Origin: Desulfatiglans anilini DSM 4660
GTDB lineage: Bacteria; Desulfobacterota; DSM-4660; Desulfatiglandales; Desulfatiglandaceae
Reading direction: 5' to 3'
Assembly (NCBI RefSeq): GCF_000422285.1
Contig: NZ_AULM01000012.1
Span: 1-64,000 of the forward strand
DNA length: 64,000 nt
The position numbers and the translations under genes are program-made. This document shows positions 25,960 through 36,222 of this stretch, piece by piece. Each line of letters starts with the position of its first letter. Positions within the stretch are counted from its first letter, which is position 1. The notes beneath the pieces were generated by a model. The model did no database searches. It saw only the letters and a list, made by a program, of their open reading frames with translations, and was not told the origin of the DNA.

Positions 25960-27915
25960 ATGGCGAAGCTTCTGTGGGAACCGTCTGAGCAGCGCATCCA
26001 GTCCAGCAATATGTACCGTTTTATGCAGCACGTCAACCGCCGCTTCGGGAAGACCTTCGACGAATACCCTAGCCTCTATGCCTGGTCCGTCCAGAACATC
26101 CCCGACTTCTGGGCCGCCTTCTGGGAGTTCAGCGGCGTGATCGCCTCCGAACCCTACCGCGAGGTGATCGACGACCTGTCCAAAATGCCGGGCGCCAAAT
26201 GGTTCTCCGGGGCGCGGCTGAACTTTGCCGAAAATCTCCTGCGCTACCGCGACGACCGCACGGCGCTGATTTTCAAGAGCGAAGGCCGCGAGACCATCCG
26301 CTGGACCTACCGGAGGCTGTACGAAGAGACCGCCGCCCTTGCCGCCGCCCTGAAGCGGGTCGGCGTCGCGCCGGGCGACCGCGTGGTCGGGTTCATGCCC
26401 AATATGCCCCAGACCACGGCCGCCATGCTGGCCGCCGTCAGCCTCGGGGCCGTCTGGTCCTCCTGCTCACCCGATTTCGGGATCAAAGGCGTCCTCGACC
26501 GCTTCGGCCAGATCAAACCCACGGTCCTCTTCACCGCCGACGGCTATCCCTTCAAGGGCAAGACCTTCGACTCGCTCGCCCGCGTGGCGGAGATCCTCGA
26601 GGACCTCCCCTCGACCCGGCAGGTCGTGGTGGTCCCCTACACCCAGGACCGCCCGGACATCGGCGCCGTCCCCAGGGCCGTCCTCTATGACGATTTCAAG
26701 GAGGCCTCCCCGCCCCCGGAGATGGAGTTCGCCCAGTTGCCGTTCGATCACCCGCTCTACATCATGTACTCCTCGGGGACGACCGGGCTCCCCAAGTGCA
26801 TGGTGCAGAGCACCGGCGGCATCCTGGTGCACCACCTGAAGGAGCTGATGCTCCACACGGACCTCAAGCGCGAGGACACCATCTTCTACTTCACTACCTG
26901 CGGCTGGATGATGTGGAACTGGCTGACGAGCTCGCTCGCCCTGGGGGCCACGCTGGTGCTCTTCGACGGCAACCCGTTCCACCCGGCGGCGGACGCCTTG
27001 TGGGAGCTCGCGCAGGACGAGAAGATCACCGTCTTCGGAACCAGCGCCGGGTACCTCGCGGCGCTCGAAAACGCCGGCGTCAAGCCCGGGCACGCCTTCG
27101 ACCTCGGCCCCCTGCGGGCCCTGCTTTCCACCGGCTCTCCGCTGCCGGTCGAGGGCTTCGAGTTCGTCTACCGCGACATCAAACAGGACCTCCAACTGGC
27201 CTCCATCGCCGGGGGCACCGACCTGAACGGCTGCTTCGCCCTCGGGAACCCCATGGGGCCGGTCTACGCCGGGGAGCTCCAATGCCGCGGCCTCGCCATG
27301 AAGGTGGAGGCCTTCGACGACAACGGCCGGAGCGTCATCGACCAAAAGGGCGAACTCGTCTGCACCGCCCCCTGGCCGTCCATGCCGATCTACTTCTGGG
27401 ACGATCCCGACGGCTCCAAGTACCACGCGGCCTACTTCGACGTCTACCCGAACGTCTGGCGACACGGGGACTTCATCGAAATCAACGACCGCGGCGGGGT
27501 CGTCATCTACGGGCGCTCGGACGCCACCCTGAACCCCGGAGGCGTGCGCATCGGCACGGCGGAGATCTACCGGCAGGTTGAGCAGTTCAAGGAGGTGGAA
27601 GACAGTCTCGTGGTGGGGCAGGACTGGAAGAACGACGTGCGGGTGATCCTTTTCGTGAAGACCGCGCCGGGTTGCATGCTCGACGACGATCTGAAGGCGC
27701 GGCTGCGCAGCACCATCCGCACCAACGCCTCCCCGCGGCACGTCCCGGCCAAGATCCTGGCGGTCCCGGACATCCCGTACACCCTCAACATGAAAAAGGT
27801 CGAACTGGCGGTCAAGAAGACGATCCAGGGCCAGCCCGTCCTCAACAAGGACGCGCTCAGGAACCCCGAATCCCTCGATTTCTTCGCCGGCCTGGGGGAG
27901 CTGCAGAGCGATTAG
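25960..27915 (+). CDS. Acetoacetate--CoA ligase
   Basis: This 651-residue protein matches acetoacetyl-CoA synthetase, which activates acetoacetate with ATP and CoA. The adenylate-forming motif IMYSSGTTGLPKCMVQSTGG is clear, and HGDFIEINDRGGVVIYGRSD and LNPGGVRIGTAEIYRQVE match the later motifs. The N-terminal part (LWEPSEQRIQSSNMYRFM) is characteristic of this enzyme among acyl-CoA synthetases. It is a stand-alone gene that shares a very short divergent region with recC, so their promoters must overlap or lie inside coding sequence. It would allow use of acetoacetate or ketone-body-like intermediates. Confidence 0.9.
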   Translation: MAKLLWEPSEQRIQSSNMYRFMQHVNRRFGKTFDEYPSLYAWSVQNIPDFWAAFWEFSGVIASEPYREVIDDLSKMPGAKWFSGARLNFAENLLRYRDDRTALIFKSEGRETIRWTYRRLYEETAALAAALKRVGVAPGDRVVGFMPNMPQTTAAMLAAVSLGAVWSSCSPDFGIKGVLDRFGQIKPTVLFTADGYPFKGKTFDSLARVAEILEDLPSTRQVVVVPYTQDRPDIGAVPRAVLYDDFKEASPPPEMEFAQLPFDHPLYIMYSSGTTGLPKCMVQSTGGILVHHLKELMLHTDLKREDTIFYFTTCGWMMWNWLTSSLALGATLVLFDGNPFHPAADALWELAQDEKITVFGTSAGYLAALENAGVKPGHAFDLGPLRALLSTGSPLPVEGFEFVYRDIKQDLQLASIAGGTDLNGCFALGNPMGPVYAGELQCRGLAMKVEAFDDNGRSVIDQKGELVCTAPWPSMPIYFWDDPDGSKYHAAYFDVYPNVWRHGDFIEINDRGGVVIYGRSDATLNPGGVRIGTAEIYRQVEQFKEVEDSLVVGQDWKNDVRVILFVKTAPGCMLDDDLKARLRSTIRTNASPRHVPAKILAVPDIPYTLNMKKVELAVKKTIQGQPVLNKDALRNPESLDFFAGLGELQSD

Positions 27916-27942
27916 GCAGAGGGAGAGCGGAAAGAAAGGAGT

Positions 27943-28725
27943 CTACGCTTTGTGCCGGTGGGTGATGTCGCGGTAAAGGAGCGGCCGCCGGTTGGCGTAG
28001 ATATCCTCCTCCCGCCGCCACTCGATCACCCGGGCGGGGTCGATCTCCACCTCGAACACCTCCTCGTCCGCACCGGCGTTCGCCAACCTCTCCCCGCGCG
28101 GTCCGAACACGGCGCTGTAGCCGCCGAAGTAGCCGCCCGGGCGGTTGGCGTAAACGACGAAGATCTGGTTGAAGACCGCCGCACCCGTAAAGCGCCGCCA
28201 CATGTTCTCCACGGGAAAGGTCCCTGGAACCGCTGCGATATTGACCACGATCCATGCCCCCTTCAGCGCCAGCACCCGCCATACCTCCGAAAAGGCGGCA
28301 TCGAAGCAGATATTGACCCCGATGCCGCCAAACGGCGAATCGAAAACCTTCAAGCGCGTCCCGGGGACGAAATGTTCCGTCCAATGGACATGGCTCTTGA
28401 CATAGCTTTCGATCCGCCCTCCGTCGATGTAGGTGGCGACGTTGAAGTAGTCATCCCCTTTTCGTTTCAACTCCCCGATGATGACACGGGCGCCCGCGCG
28501 CTCGACGAACCGGTAGAGGTCTCTCGAAATCGTGCTGTAAACGACCTTCATCTTACGGTAGAGAAACCCCTCCGGACGCTCGAAGGACGGGTGCCCGTGC
28601 AGGATCAGCTCCGGAAAGACGATCAGATCGCACGAACGGTGGGCTTCGATGATCCCGGTGATGCGCTCGTAGTGGCGATGGATGTTCTCCGAGCTGTAAT
28701 TGATCTGGGCGATGCAGATTCTCAT
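27943..28725 (-). CDS. Carbon-nitrogen hydrolase (nitrilase superfamily)
   Basis: This 260-residue protein has the nitrilase-superfamily catalytic triad: E39 in VFPEL, K110 in YVKSHVH and C140 in GVNICFDAAF. Members cleave amides, carbamoyl groups or nitriles, or act as amidotransferases. The gene overlaps the upstream asparagine-synthase-like gene by 4 bases, so the two products are coupled. This makes a joint step likely, such as forming and then hydrolysing or transferring an amide, but the substrate cannot be identified from sequence. Confidence 0.85.
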   Translation of the reverse strand: MRICIAQINYSSENIHRHYERITGIIEAHRSCDLIVFPELILHGHPSFERPEGFLYRKMKVVYSTISRDLYRFVERAGARVIIGELKRKGDDYFNVATYIDGGRIESYVKSHVHWTEHFVPGTRLKVFDSPFGGIGVNICFDAAFSEVWRVLALKGAWIVVNIAAVPGTFPVENMWRRFTGAAVFNQIFVVYANRPGGYFGGYSAVFGPRGERLANAGADEEVFEVEIDPARVIEWRREEDIYANRRPLLYRDITHRHKA

Positions 28726-30368
28726 TGCCCGGCGCTTCCTGCAGCGGCCGAAAGGAAACTGCAGGTGTAGGAATCCTGGATGGTCTGCTCGATCTCCTGA
28801 AGGTAGGACCGGGTGAGATCCCGCCCGTAGAGGCTGTCGCCGTAACGGTAAAGGCTCCCCTTGTCCCTGCGCACATTTTCGTCGACGAGGTCGGCGTCGA
28901 TCGTCTGCCCCGAGCCCGAGGCGATCCGTTCGATGATCCCGTGGATCCCGGAGCCGGATTGCGCCGGGTCTTTCCCCCGGAAAGCGAGATAGGGCGGCAC
29001 CCCCAACTCGACGGCGGCTTGGCGGTGCACCCGTTTGCGGAGGGCGTCGCCCGGTCCATCCAGCTTGAGGCGGGGCGAGATGCGCATGGCGGTCTGGATG
29101 ACATCCCGATCCAGATACGGCGCCCGGAGTTCGATCGCATGGGCCATCGTCAGTTTGTCTTCGCGCTCGAGGGTATCCGTGTAAAGCATCCCGAGATCCT
29201 CGAGGAGCTTCTCGTGGAGCCTCAGATACCCGTCCTCCTCGAGCACATCGTTGTACCAGGGGTATCCGGCAAAGAGTTCGTCAGCGGCCTGACCGGTGAA
29301 CATGACACGGATATCGTCCTGTGCCGCGAGCTTGGCGGCCATATACATGGGGATGGCGACCTCCACCTGGAGCAGTCCGCTCTCCTCCACGTTCCGAATG
29401 ACCTCCGGCAGGATCTTTCTGACGGTCCCCTCGTCGATCACCGTGGTCTTCAATTCGAGCCCCAGATCCTCCGCAACAGCCCTGGCGGCGATCATATCCC
29501 CAGAATCCGCCGTACCGGTGCAGTAACAGATGATGGATTTCCCCTCACTTTGGAGCAGCTTCGCGATCAGAACCGAATCGATCCCCCCGGAAAAGATGAC
29601 GCCCAACCGGGATTGGGTGAGGCCTGTCAGCCGTTTTTTCAACGCCTTGACCAAAACGTCCTTATAGGCCTCCACCGCCTCGCGAAAATCGACGATATCG
29701 ATCGGGGGGGCCTGCAGGTGATATCCCTCGTGCAGCTGAGGACCCGCCTCCTCGAGGCAGAGAATTTCCCCCGGATTGAGCCGCGTGGGAGCGGTCCTGC
29801 CGTTCCAGATCGCCTTCTTCTCGGAAGAAAAGTAGGTCGTACCCTCGTTGCGGGTGTAATAGACCGGCTTTTTCCCGATGGGGTCACGCGCCACCACGAC
29901 CGTTTTCCCGTCCGTCACCGCGATCGCATACATCCCGTCGAGCAGCGGCACCACCTTCTTTACCGCATCGAGCAGATCCCCCTGGTAGGTCTCCTCGAGC
30001 AGATGCACCACCACCTCGCTGTCGCTGGTGGTCTTGATGTCATGGGGTCGCACCAGAAGGGTGCGAAGCTTCCGGTAGTTGTAGATCTCCCCGTTGTGGA
30101 TCATGGTCAGCTTTCCGTCGCACGAACAGTAGGGCTGTCCCAGTCTCCCCCTTCCGACGATCTTCAGGGTCGAGTGGCCCAGGGCGATCCGGCTTGGAGC
30201 ATGCAGACTCTCCTTCAAAGCGTCGATCTCCCCGGCCCGCTCGACGGCCCCGTCTATGAAGATGCCGTGCGTATCGGGCCCCCGGTGGGCCATTTTCTTG
30301 AGCATATCGTATATATCGACTGATGGAATGCTTCCGTTCTCCACATAATGTCCACAAATGGTACACAT
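28722..30368 (-). CDS. Asparagine synthase (glutamine-hydrolysing) family protein
   Basis: This 548-residue protein is an AsnB-type enzyme. The N-terminal class II amidotransferase domain starts with the nucleophile C2 (MCTICGHYV), chosen because the mature enzyme needs cysteine after methionine, and contains AHRGPDTHG and TMIHNGEIYNYR. The synthetase domain has the PP-loop VIFSGGIDSVLIAKLL and the downstream FTGQAADELFAGYPWY. The ATG lies behind an AG-rich ribosome site. It heads a two-gene unit with the nitrilase gene. It may make asparagine, or amidate another acid as AsnB homologues in biosynthetic clusters do. Confidence 0.88.
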   Translation of the reverse strand: MCTICGHYVENGSIPSVDIYDMLKKMAHRGPDTHGIFIDGAVERAGEIDALKESLHAPSRIALGHSTLKIVGRGRLGQPYCSCDGKLTMIHNGEIYNYRKLRTLLVRPHDIKTTSDSEVVVHLLEETYQGDLLDAVKKVVPLLDGMYAIAVTDGKTVVVARDPIGKKPVYYTRNEGTTYFSSEKKAIWNGRTAPTRLNPGEILCLEEAGPQLHEGYHLQAPPIDIVDFREAVEAYKDVLVKALKKRLTGLTQSRLGVIFSGGIDSVLIAKLLQSEGKSIICYCTGTADSGDMIAARAVAEDLGLELKTTVIDEGTVRKILPEVIRNVEESGLLQVEVAIPMYMAAKLAAQDDIRVMFTGQAADELFAGYPWYNDVLEEDGYLRLHEKLLEDLGMLYTDTLEREDKLTMAHAIELRAPYLDRDVIQTAMRISPRLKLDGPGDALRKRVHRQAAVELGVPPYLAFRGKDPAQSGSGIHGIIERIASGSGQTIDADLVDENVRRDKGSLYRYGDSLYGRDLTRSYLQEIEQTIQDSYTCSFLSAAAGSAGQ

Positions 30369-30536
30369 CCTCTTTCTTCTCCTCGCTGATTTTGTCCGCG
30401 CTTCACCGGCCGGCAAGGCGCCTGCGTGCCGGAGGCCGTTCATGAAGAGACGGGCTTGTGCGGCCGACCCGGCAGGCGCCTGGCGCTTGGCCGGCATGAC
30501 GCGCGGGTTTCATGGATAATATTTTGACGTGAAATT

Positions 30537-30565
30537 ATTTTAATAGAAATTACACAGAAAGTCAA
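30537..30565 (-). promoter_or_regulatory. Sigma-70 promoter for the asparagine synthase operon
   Basis: Read on the minus strand, TTGACT (30565-30560) and TAAAAT (30542-30537) are separated by exactly 17 bases in an AT-rich island. The start codon of the asparagine synthase gene lies about 170 bases downstream, and nothing else intervenes. Confidence 0.65.
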
Positions 30566-30571
30566 ATCCAA

Positions 30572-30628
30572 CCAAAAAGGGACGGTGCATTTTCGGTCGT
30601 GCCAAAAAATACACCGTCCCCCTTTTGG
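30572..30628. repeat. Inverted repeat (REP-like hairpin)
   Basis: The arms CCAAAAAGGGACGGTG (30572-30587) and CACCGTCCCCCTTTTGG (30612-30628) pair almost perfectly around a 24-base loop, in which TTTT and AAAAAA can extend the stem. It lies just upstream of the promoter of the asparagine synthase operon. Confidence 0.75.
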
Positions 30629-30649
30629 GCTCACCCTCTTGGAGTTGCC

Positions 30650-30757
30650 GAGTTTCTATCCGGAAAGGCTCTTTTTAACCAATCTCGGCGTCCATCTGCA
30701 CGTTGGCTTGCGCGGCGACCTGCACAGGTCGCCTACGTGCAATAAATTGATTTCCTT
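30650..30757 (-). repeat. Dispersed palindromic repeat, copy 5
   Basis: This copy starts with GTTTCTATCCGG, has the central GGCGACCTGCACAGGTCGCC hairpin (30714-30733), and decays in its far arm after about 30750. It lies between the lytic transglycosylase stop codon and the inverted repeat at 30572. Confidence 0.8.
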
Positions 30758-30790
30758 TTATATCCTGCAGGCCTCTTTCGGAGGTTGCTC

Positions 30791-31966
30791 CTATTCAGCC
30801 TCCGAGGCGTTGGAGGAATTCTGCCGGCCGGGCTGATAAATCACCAGGCGCTGACCAGGCTGGATGGGGTGGTTCATGTCGAGGCGGTTCCAGATGAGCA
30901 GCGCCTTCAAGGGCACATTGAAGCGTTCGGCGATGATGGACAGGTTGTCACCGCTCCTGACGGTGTAGACCTGTTCGGCGCGCCCCTTGTTCCATGTGGT
31001 CAGATGCTCCTCGAAACGGCGCTGGAAATCTTCGCCAGCCCCTTCGGGCACGGCGATCTCATGGGTCCCGGTCTGCAGATAATACCCCCTCAGCTCCGGG
31101 TTGAGGTCCTTGATCAGCTTGAATGTCGCCCCCGCTGCCTGCGCCACGATCCGGATCGGCACAGCCTGTGAGCAGACGACCTGCACCCTGTCCGACGCCA
31201 CCGGCGGATAGAAATCTTCTTCTTCGAGACGGAACCCGTACTTGAGGGGATCGGAGAAGATCATCTTGGCTGACAGGATGCGGAAGAGAAACCGCTGGGT
31301 CTCGAGCGGCAGGTAGAGCAGGTAGTAATCATCGGTCCCCTGCTCCAAGACCTCCGTCTGAAGGCCGGCCTCCCCCATGTTGTAGGCCGCCGCGGCCATG
31401 GTCCAGGACTGGAACTGCGCATACAGGGCGGACAGGTAGCGGATCGCGGCATCGGTCGAATTGCGCAGGTTCCGCCGTTCGTCCAGGTGCGAATCGATCC
31501 TGAGCCCCATCCGGCGCCCCGTGGCCGGCATGAACTGCCAGAAGCCGATCGCCCCTTTCGGCGACCCCGCATGCGCCCGCAGAGCGCTTTCGGCGATCGC
31601 CACGTACTTGATGTCCTCCGGGAGACCCGCATCCCTTAGCATCTGCTCGATGGCGGGAAAGTAGCGCGTCGACCGCTTCAACCAGAGCATCACCTGCGGC
31701 CGGTCCCAAATCGTCAGCAGCAGCTCTTTCTCGAGCCGCTCCCGCACCTCCCGGTTGTCGAGAGGCACCGGTTCCCCGCAAAAGGAGAGCGGTCCGCCGA
31801 CCCTGACCAACGCCGCCAGGTCGGGCCACCCATGGCCTGGTGCGGGCTCCGGTCCCTCGGCACAGGCCGCACCGCCGACCGCTGAAGCGCAAAGCACCGC
31901 CATCCCGACCCATAAAGTTGTCCGCAACCATTTCGCAAACCGCCTCGAACCACCGCTGTAAGCCAT
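30791..31966 (-). CDS. Lytic transglycosylase with LysM domain
   Basis: This 391-residue exported protein has a hydrophobic signal sequence (residues 15-35), a soluble lytic transglycosylase domain with the catalytic glutamate in VAIAESALRAHAGSPKGAIG followed by FWQFMPATGRRMGL and AAAYNMGEAGL, and one C-terminal LysM domain (VYTVRSGDNLSIIAERFNVP). It cleaves peptidoglycan strands in the periplasm. An ATG at 31975 is an alternative start, but it is too close to AGGAGG. The layout resembles MltD with fewer LysM repeats. It is one of two such enzymes in this window (see 49580). Confidence 0.88.
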   Translation of the reverse strand: MAYSGGSRRFAKWLRTTLWVGMAVLCASAVGGAACAEGPEPAPGHGWPDLAALVRVGGPLSFCGEPVPLDNREVRERLEKELLLTIWDRPQVMLWLKRSTRYFPAIEQMLRDAGLPEDIKYVAIAESALRAHAGSPKGAIGFWQFMPATGRRMGLRIDSHLDERRNLRNSTDAAIRYLSALYAQFQSWTMAAAAYNMGEAGLQTEVLEQGTDDYYLLYLPLETQRFLFRILSAKMIFSDPLKYGFRLEEEDFYPPVASDRVQVVCSQAVPIRIVAQAAGATFKLIKDLNPELRGYYLQTGTHEIAVPEGAGEDFQRRFEEHLTTWNKGRAEQVYTVRSGDNLSIIAERFNVPLKALLIWNRLDMNHPIQPGQRLVIYQPGRQNSSNASEAE

Positions 31967-32246
31967 ACCGCTCATCTCCTCCTTCACTCCATCACTGAAA
32001 GGTTTGGGTCGGCCCGCAGGAAAGACTCCGCTCATCGTCCATCCATCCGACCGGCCGACGCGCTGCCTCAAGCCTTTAAAACCACCGGGAAGAACCCATC
32101 CACTGCACAGAGGCAGGGCGCTCCATCGCCCCTGAAACCTGAAAGCAGCGAGGTCCACCAAGGTGCAGACGGGCAGGGCAGCCTGCCGGCATTATACAAC
32201 GTGGTTCGGTCCCCTGCCCCAAAAAAGGAAACGAATGAAGGGTACA

Positions 32247-32303
32247 AACAAAGAGGACCGCTGTATCCCTGGCCATGCCAAGAATAAAGCGGTCCTCTTT
32301 GTT
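32247..32303. repeat. Perfect 16-bp inverted repeat
   Basis: AACAAAGAGGACCGCT (32247-32262) is the exact inverse of 32288-32303. The 25-base loop itself contains a small TGGC-CAT-GCCA hairpin. It lies in the gap upstream of the lytic transglycosylase gene. Confidence 0.8.
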
Positions 32304-32310
32304 GGGATAA

Positions 32311-32339
32311 GGTGCCGGGATCGCCAAGATCCCGGCACC
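32311..32339. repeat. Perfect 12-bp hairpin
   Basis: GGTGCCGGGATC and GATCCCGGCACC form a perfect 12-bp stem with a 5-base loop (GCCAA), only 7 bases after the preceding inverted repeat. There is no T-run on either strand, so a simple intrinsic terminator is unlikely. Confidence 0.75.
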
Positions 32340-32521
32340 CAGGAAAAAGGCTGCCGGCCTGCTTGAATACACCTGACAGCAGAGAGCCCCCCGGATCTTG
32401 CTGCCTCCCCCACAGGATCGGGACGGAGTTCAAGCCGACATGGCAACCTGTTCCTGACCTTGGCGGCCGTCGGAGCGGACTCCTAGGCCTTCGAAACCAC
32501 GAACATCACCCTTTCACCGGT

Positions 32522-32929
32522 TCATAAAATCGATGCATCGGAATCGGGGCGGCTGCCTCCGGTCCTGCCCCGCAACCCCTCGTCGAATTCCTTTGTGATC
32601 CGCTCGAACTCGCCCCGCTTCCGGATGAGGTCTGCGTATCTCTGTTTGACGGACCACACCTGGCAGGCAAGAAATGCGGACCAGAAGAGGGACAGGGCCG
32701 CAAGGATATAAAAGGCCTGTCTGAAAATAAATTCCATCCCCAGCCGGACGGGGCCGGGGCTTTGGGTGTCGATGGCATAGAGGTCCGGCGCCCGGTGCAT
32801 CCCCGCAGATGAGGCGATGTACGTCAGCGTCAGGACGAGAAAGATGAGCAGCGCAGGCAGGCACGCTCCCACTGGGAGAAGGTTTTTCTTCAAGGAGGCA
32901 ACCCTTTCATTGAACATGAACGACGGCAT
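32522..32929 (-). CDS. Small membrane protein, unknown
   Basis: This protein of about 135 residues was not recognised. Two hydrophobic segments are visible (LPALLIFLVLTLTYIASSAG and FYILAALSLFWSAFLACQVW), followed by a charged, probably helical tail (YADLIRKRGEFERITKEFDE). The start is uncertain: no candidate has a good ribosome site, and the frame stays open far upstream. It would sit in the inner membrane with a cytoplasmic tail. Confidence 0.5.
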   Translation of the reverse strand: MPSFMFNERVASLKKNLLPVGACLPALLIFLVLTLTYIASSAGMHRAPDLYAIDTQSPGPVRLGMEFIFRQAFYILAALSLFWSAFLACQVWSVKQRYADLIRKRGEFERITKEFDEGLRGRTGGSRPDSDASIL

Positions 32930-33508
32930 CTTCGCGGAGGCTTCGCTTTGCACCCCCCGCAGCGGATCACTGACGGCACCCCGCAGTATTTGCAAGCCAT
33001 GTGCCAGGCTGCGCGAACACCGCTTTCTCTCTTCCCACCAAGCGGGGACAACCTTCTGGCCGCGTTCAGCGGCAGGGGAGAAGGCCGCCGTACCGGGGTG
33101 GGAGACGCCGACCAAGGCAAAAATAACTCCTGAAATCGGATGCATCGGCAAACGACACGGAGTCCGCCGACGGAGCCCCCTCCTGTGATCTTTTTGCAGC
33201 CTCCGGGAAATATTCGTCCCACTGCTTCTCCAAAGAGAAGGAGCCCGATCATCCGAAAAGGCCTGGCCTTGAGAATCGCACAGAACAGTGTGCATCATTG
33301 CTTGGGGACGGATGCTGGAAGCGTGCGCTTGACCCCTGCCTTGCGATTGTGCTATGGGCCGAAGGAGCGCATCCTGCTCTGAAGGGCCATGCTTTCGGAT
33401 CGATCGCGGTGCGCTGTGACGAGACCTTCAAGACCAGGCTTTCATCCGGAGGAAAGCCTGGTGAAACCCCTGACCTTTCCCGTTGGAAAAAACAGAAAGG
33501 ATTCCCTT
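32930..33508. other. Intergenic region, no gene recognised
   Basis: This divergent gap lies between the small membrane protein gene and the acyl-CoA ligase gene. Overlapping open frames occur on both strands, but none looks like a protein family. No repeat copy was found here. Confidence 0.4.
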
Positions 33509-35056
<1,548 letters not shown>

Positions 35057-35157
35057 GAGGCGGCGTTTCCGCACCCGGACAAGGCCCTCTTGCGGCCCCA
35101 TCCGTTCGTTTGCCGGAGCATCCCGCGGCAAAGCGGGGAGCGTCAAGGAGTGACAGC

Positions 35158-35592
35158 ATGCAGCCCGTCGTCAAACAGCTCGATCTCTCTGCGGAATTCT
35201 ACACGGAGGAGGGGTGTTTCATCATCGAAGTGTCCAACTCGGCCGATGACCCGGGGCTGTCGGTCGCCCGCGCGAGGGTCCCGGCCGGCCGGACCACCCG
35301 ATGGCACCGCCTGCGGGGAACCGTCGAACGCTATGTCATCCTCGAGGGGACCGGACTGGTCGAGGTCGAAGGGATGCCCGGCGCCCGAGTCCTTCCGGGC
35401 GACGTCATCCTCATCCCACCCGCCGCCTCACAGCGCATCACCAGCACGGGGAGCTCGGACCTCGTATTCCTGGCGCTGTGCACCCCGCGCTTCGATCCCG
35501 AGGTCTACGAAGACACCGAGGAAGGCCTCCAGGCCCCTGTCAGGCGACCCGCTGAAGGACCTCCCGCAGACGGTCCCGCAGGCGGCGGATGA
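35158..35592 (+). CDS. Cupin domain protein
   Basis: This 144-residue protein is a single small cupin barrel (RARVPAGRTTRWHRLRGTVE, YVILEGTGLVEVEG, LPGDVILIPPAASQRI). The first cupin motif has one clear histidine, and the second motif lacks the usual histidine, so metal binding is doubtful. A good AAGGAG precedes the ATG. Its 3' end overlaps the convergent kinase gene by 53 bases. The function is unknown; similar proteins are binding or isomerase-like accessory proteins. Confidence 0.8.
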   Translation: MQPVVKQLDLSAEFYTEEGCFIIEVSNSADDPGLSVARARVPAGRTTRWHRLRGTVERYVILEGTGLVEVEGMPGARVLPGDVILIPPAASQRITSTGSSDLVFLALCTPRFDPEVYEDTEEGLQAPVRRPAEGPPADGPAGGG

Positions 35593-36214
35593 GGCGCTCC
35601 GGGGCGCTCCTCCGATACAGCCGGGCCTTTTCCTCCGCGCTCACCTGGTCCGGGCAGTGGCGCAGCTTCACCTTGATCACCGCCAGGAGGTCGTCCTCTT
35701 CGAAGCGCTCGAAGATCCGCCTCAACCCGAAGAACCGGAACTCGCTCGCCGAGATGGAAGCCCCCCAGTCGATGATATAAGGCCGGCCGTCGTCTCCGAA
35801 TAGGATGTTCGCGGCGCGCTTCAGGTCGCAGTGAGCGACCCCCCTCGCATGGCACTGCAGAACCGCCTCCTGCAGTCGATCGAAGAAATTTGGGTCGAGC
35901 GTGCGCTCCTGCTCCAGGTTTTCGAGCGTCCGGCCCGGCAGCCGCTCCATGACGATCGCGACCCCATCGACCACTCCGATCAACCGCGGGACGCCCGGGA
36001 CGCCGGCAAGGCGCCGCAGGGCCTTCTGCTCACGCCAGACGAGGAAGCGTCCAGCCGTGTGGCGGTACCACGCATGGTTGACGCTGAAATCCTTGACGAC
36101 GGCCCCTGCCCCTTCTTCCTCGAGGAGCCAGATCGCCGGCCGGGTGCTCGAGGGCGCCCTCAGCACACGCACGGCCCGTTCGGGCAGGTCGGCAAGACGG
36201 ATGTTCTCGAACAT
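35540..36214 (-). CDS. Small RIO/Kdo-kinase-like protein kinase after hypD
   Basis: This 224-residue protein has a compact protein-kinase-like fold. The catalytic loop VAHCDLKRAANIL has the HxD-like aspartate and the metal-binding asparagine, and YIIDWGAS is the counterpart of DFG. An N-terminal AVVKDFS segment could provide the ATP-binding lysine. It resembles RIO or lipopolysaccharide kinases more than eukaryote-type Ser/Thr kinases. It starts 8 bases after hypD on the same strand, so it belongs to the hydrogenase maturation operon. Its target is unknown. Confidence 0.78.
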   Translation of the reverse strand: MFENIRLADLPERAVRVLRAPSSTRPAIWLLEEEGAGAVVKDFSVNHAWYRHTAGRFLVWREQKALRRLAGVPGVPRLIGVVDGVAIVMERLPGRTLENLEQERTLDPNFFDRLQEAVLQCHARGVAHCDLKRAANILFGDDGRPYIIDWGASISASEFRFFGLRRIFERFEEDDLLAVIKVKLRHCPDQVSAEEKARLYRRSAPERLIRRLRDRLREVLQRVA

Positions 36215-36222
36215 GAAAAACC

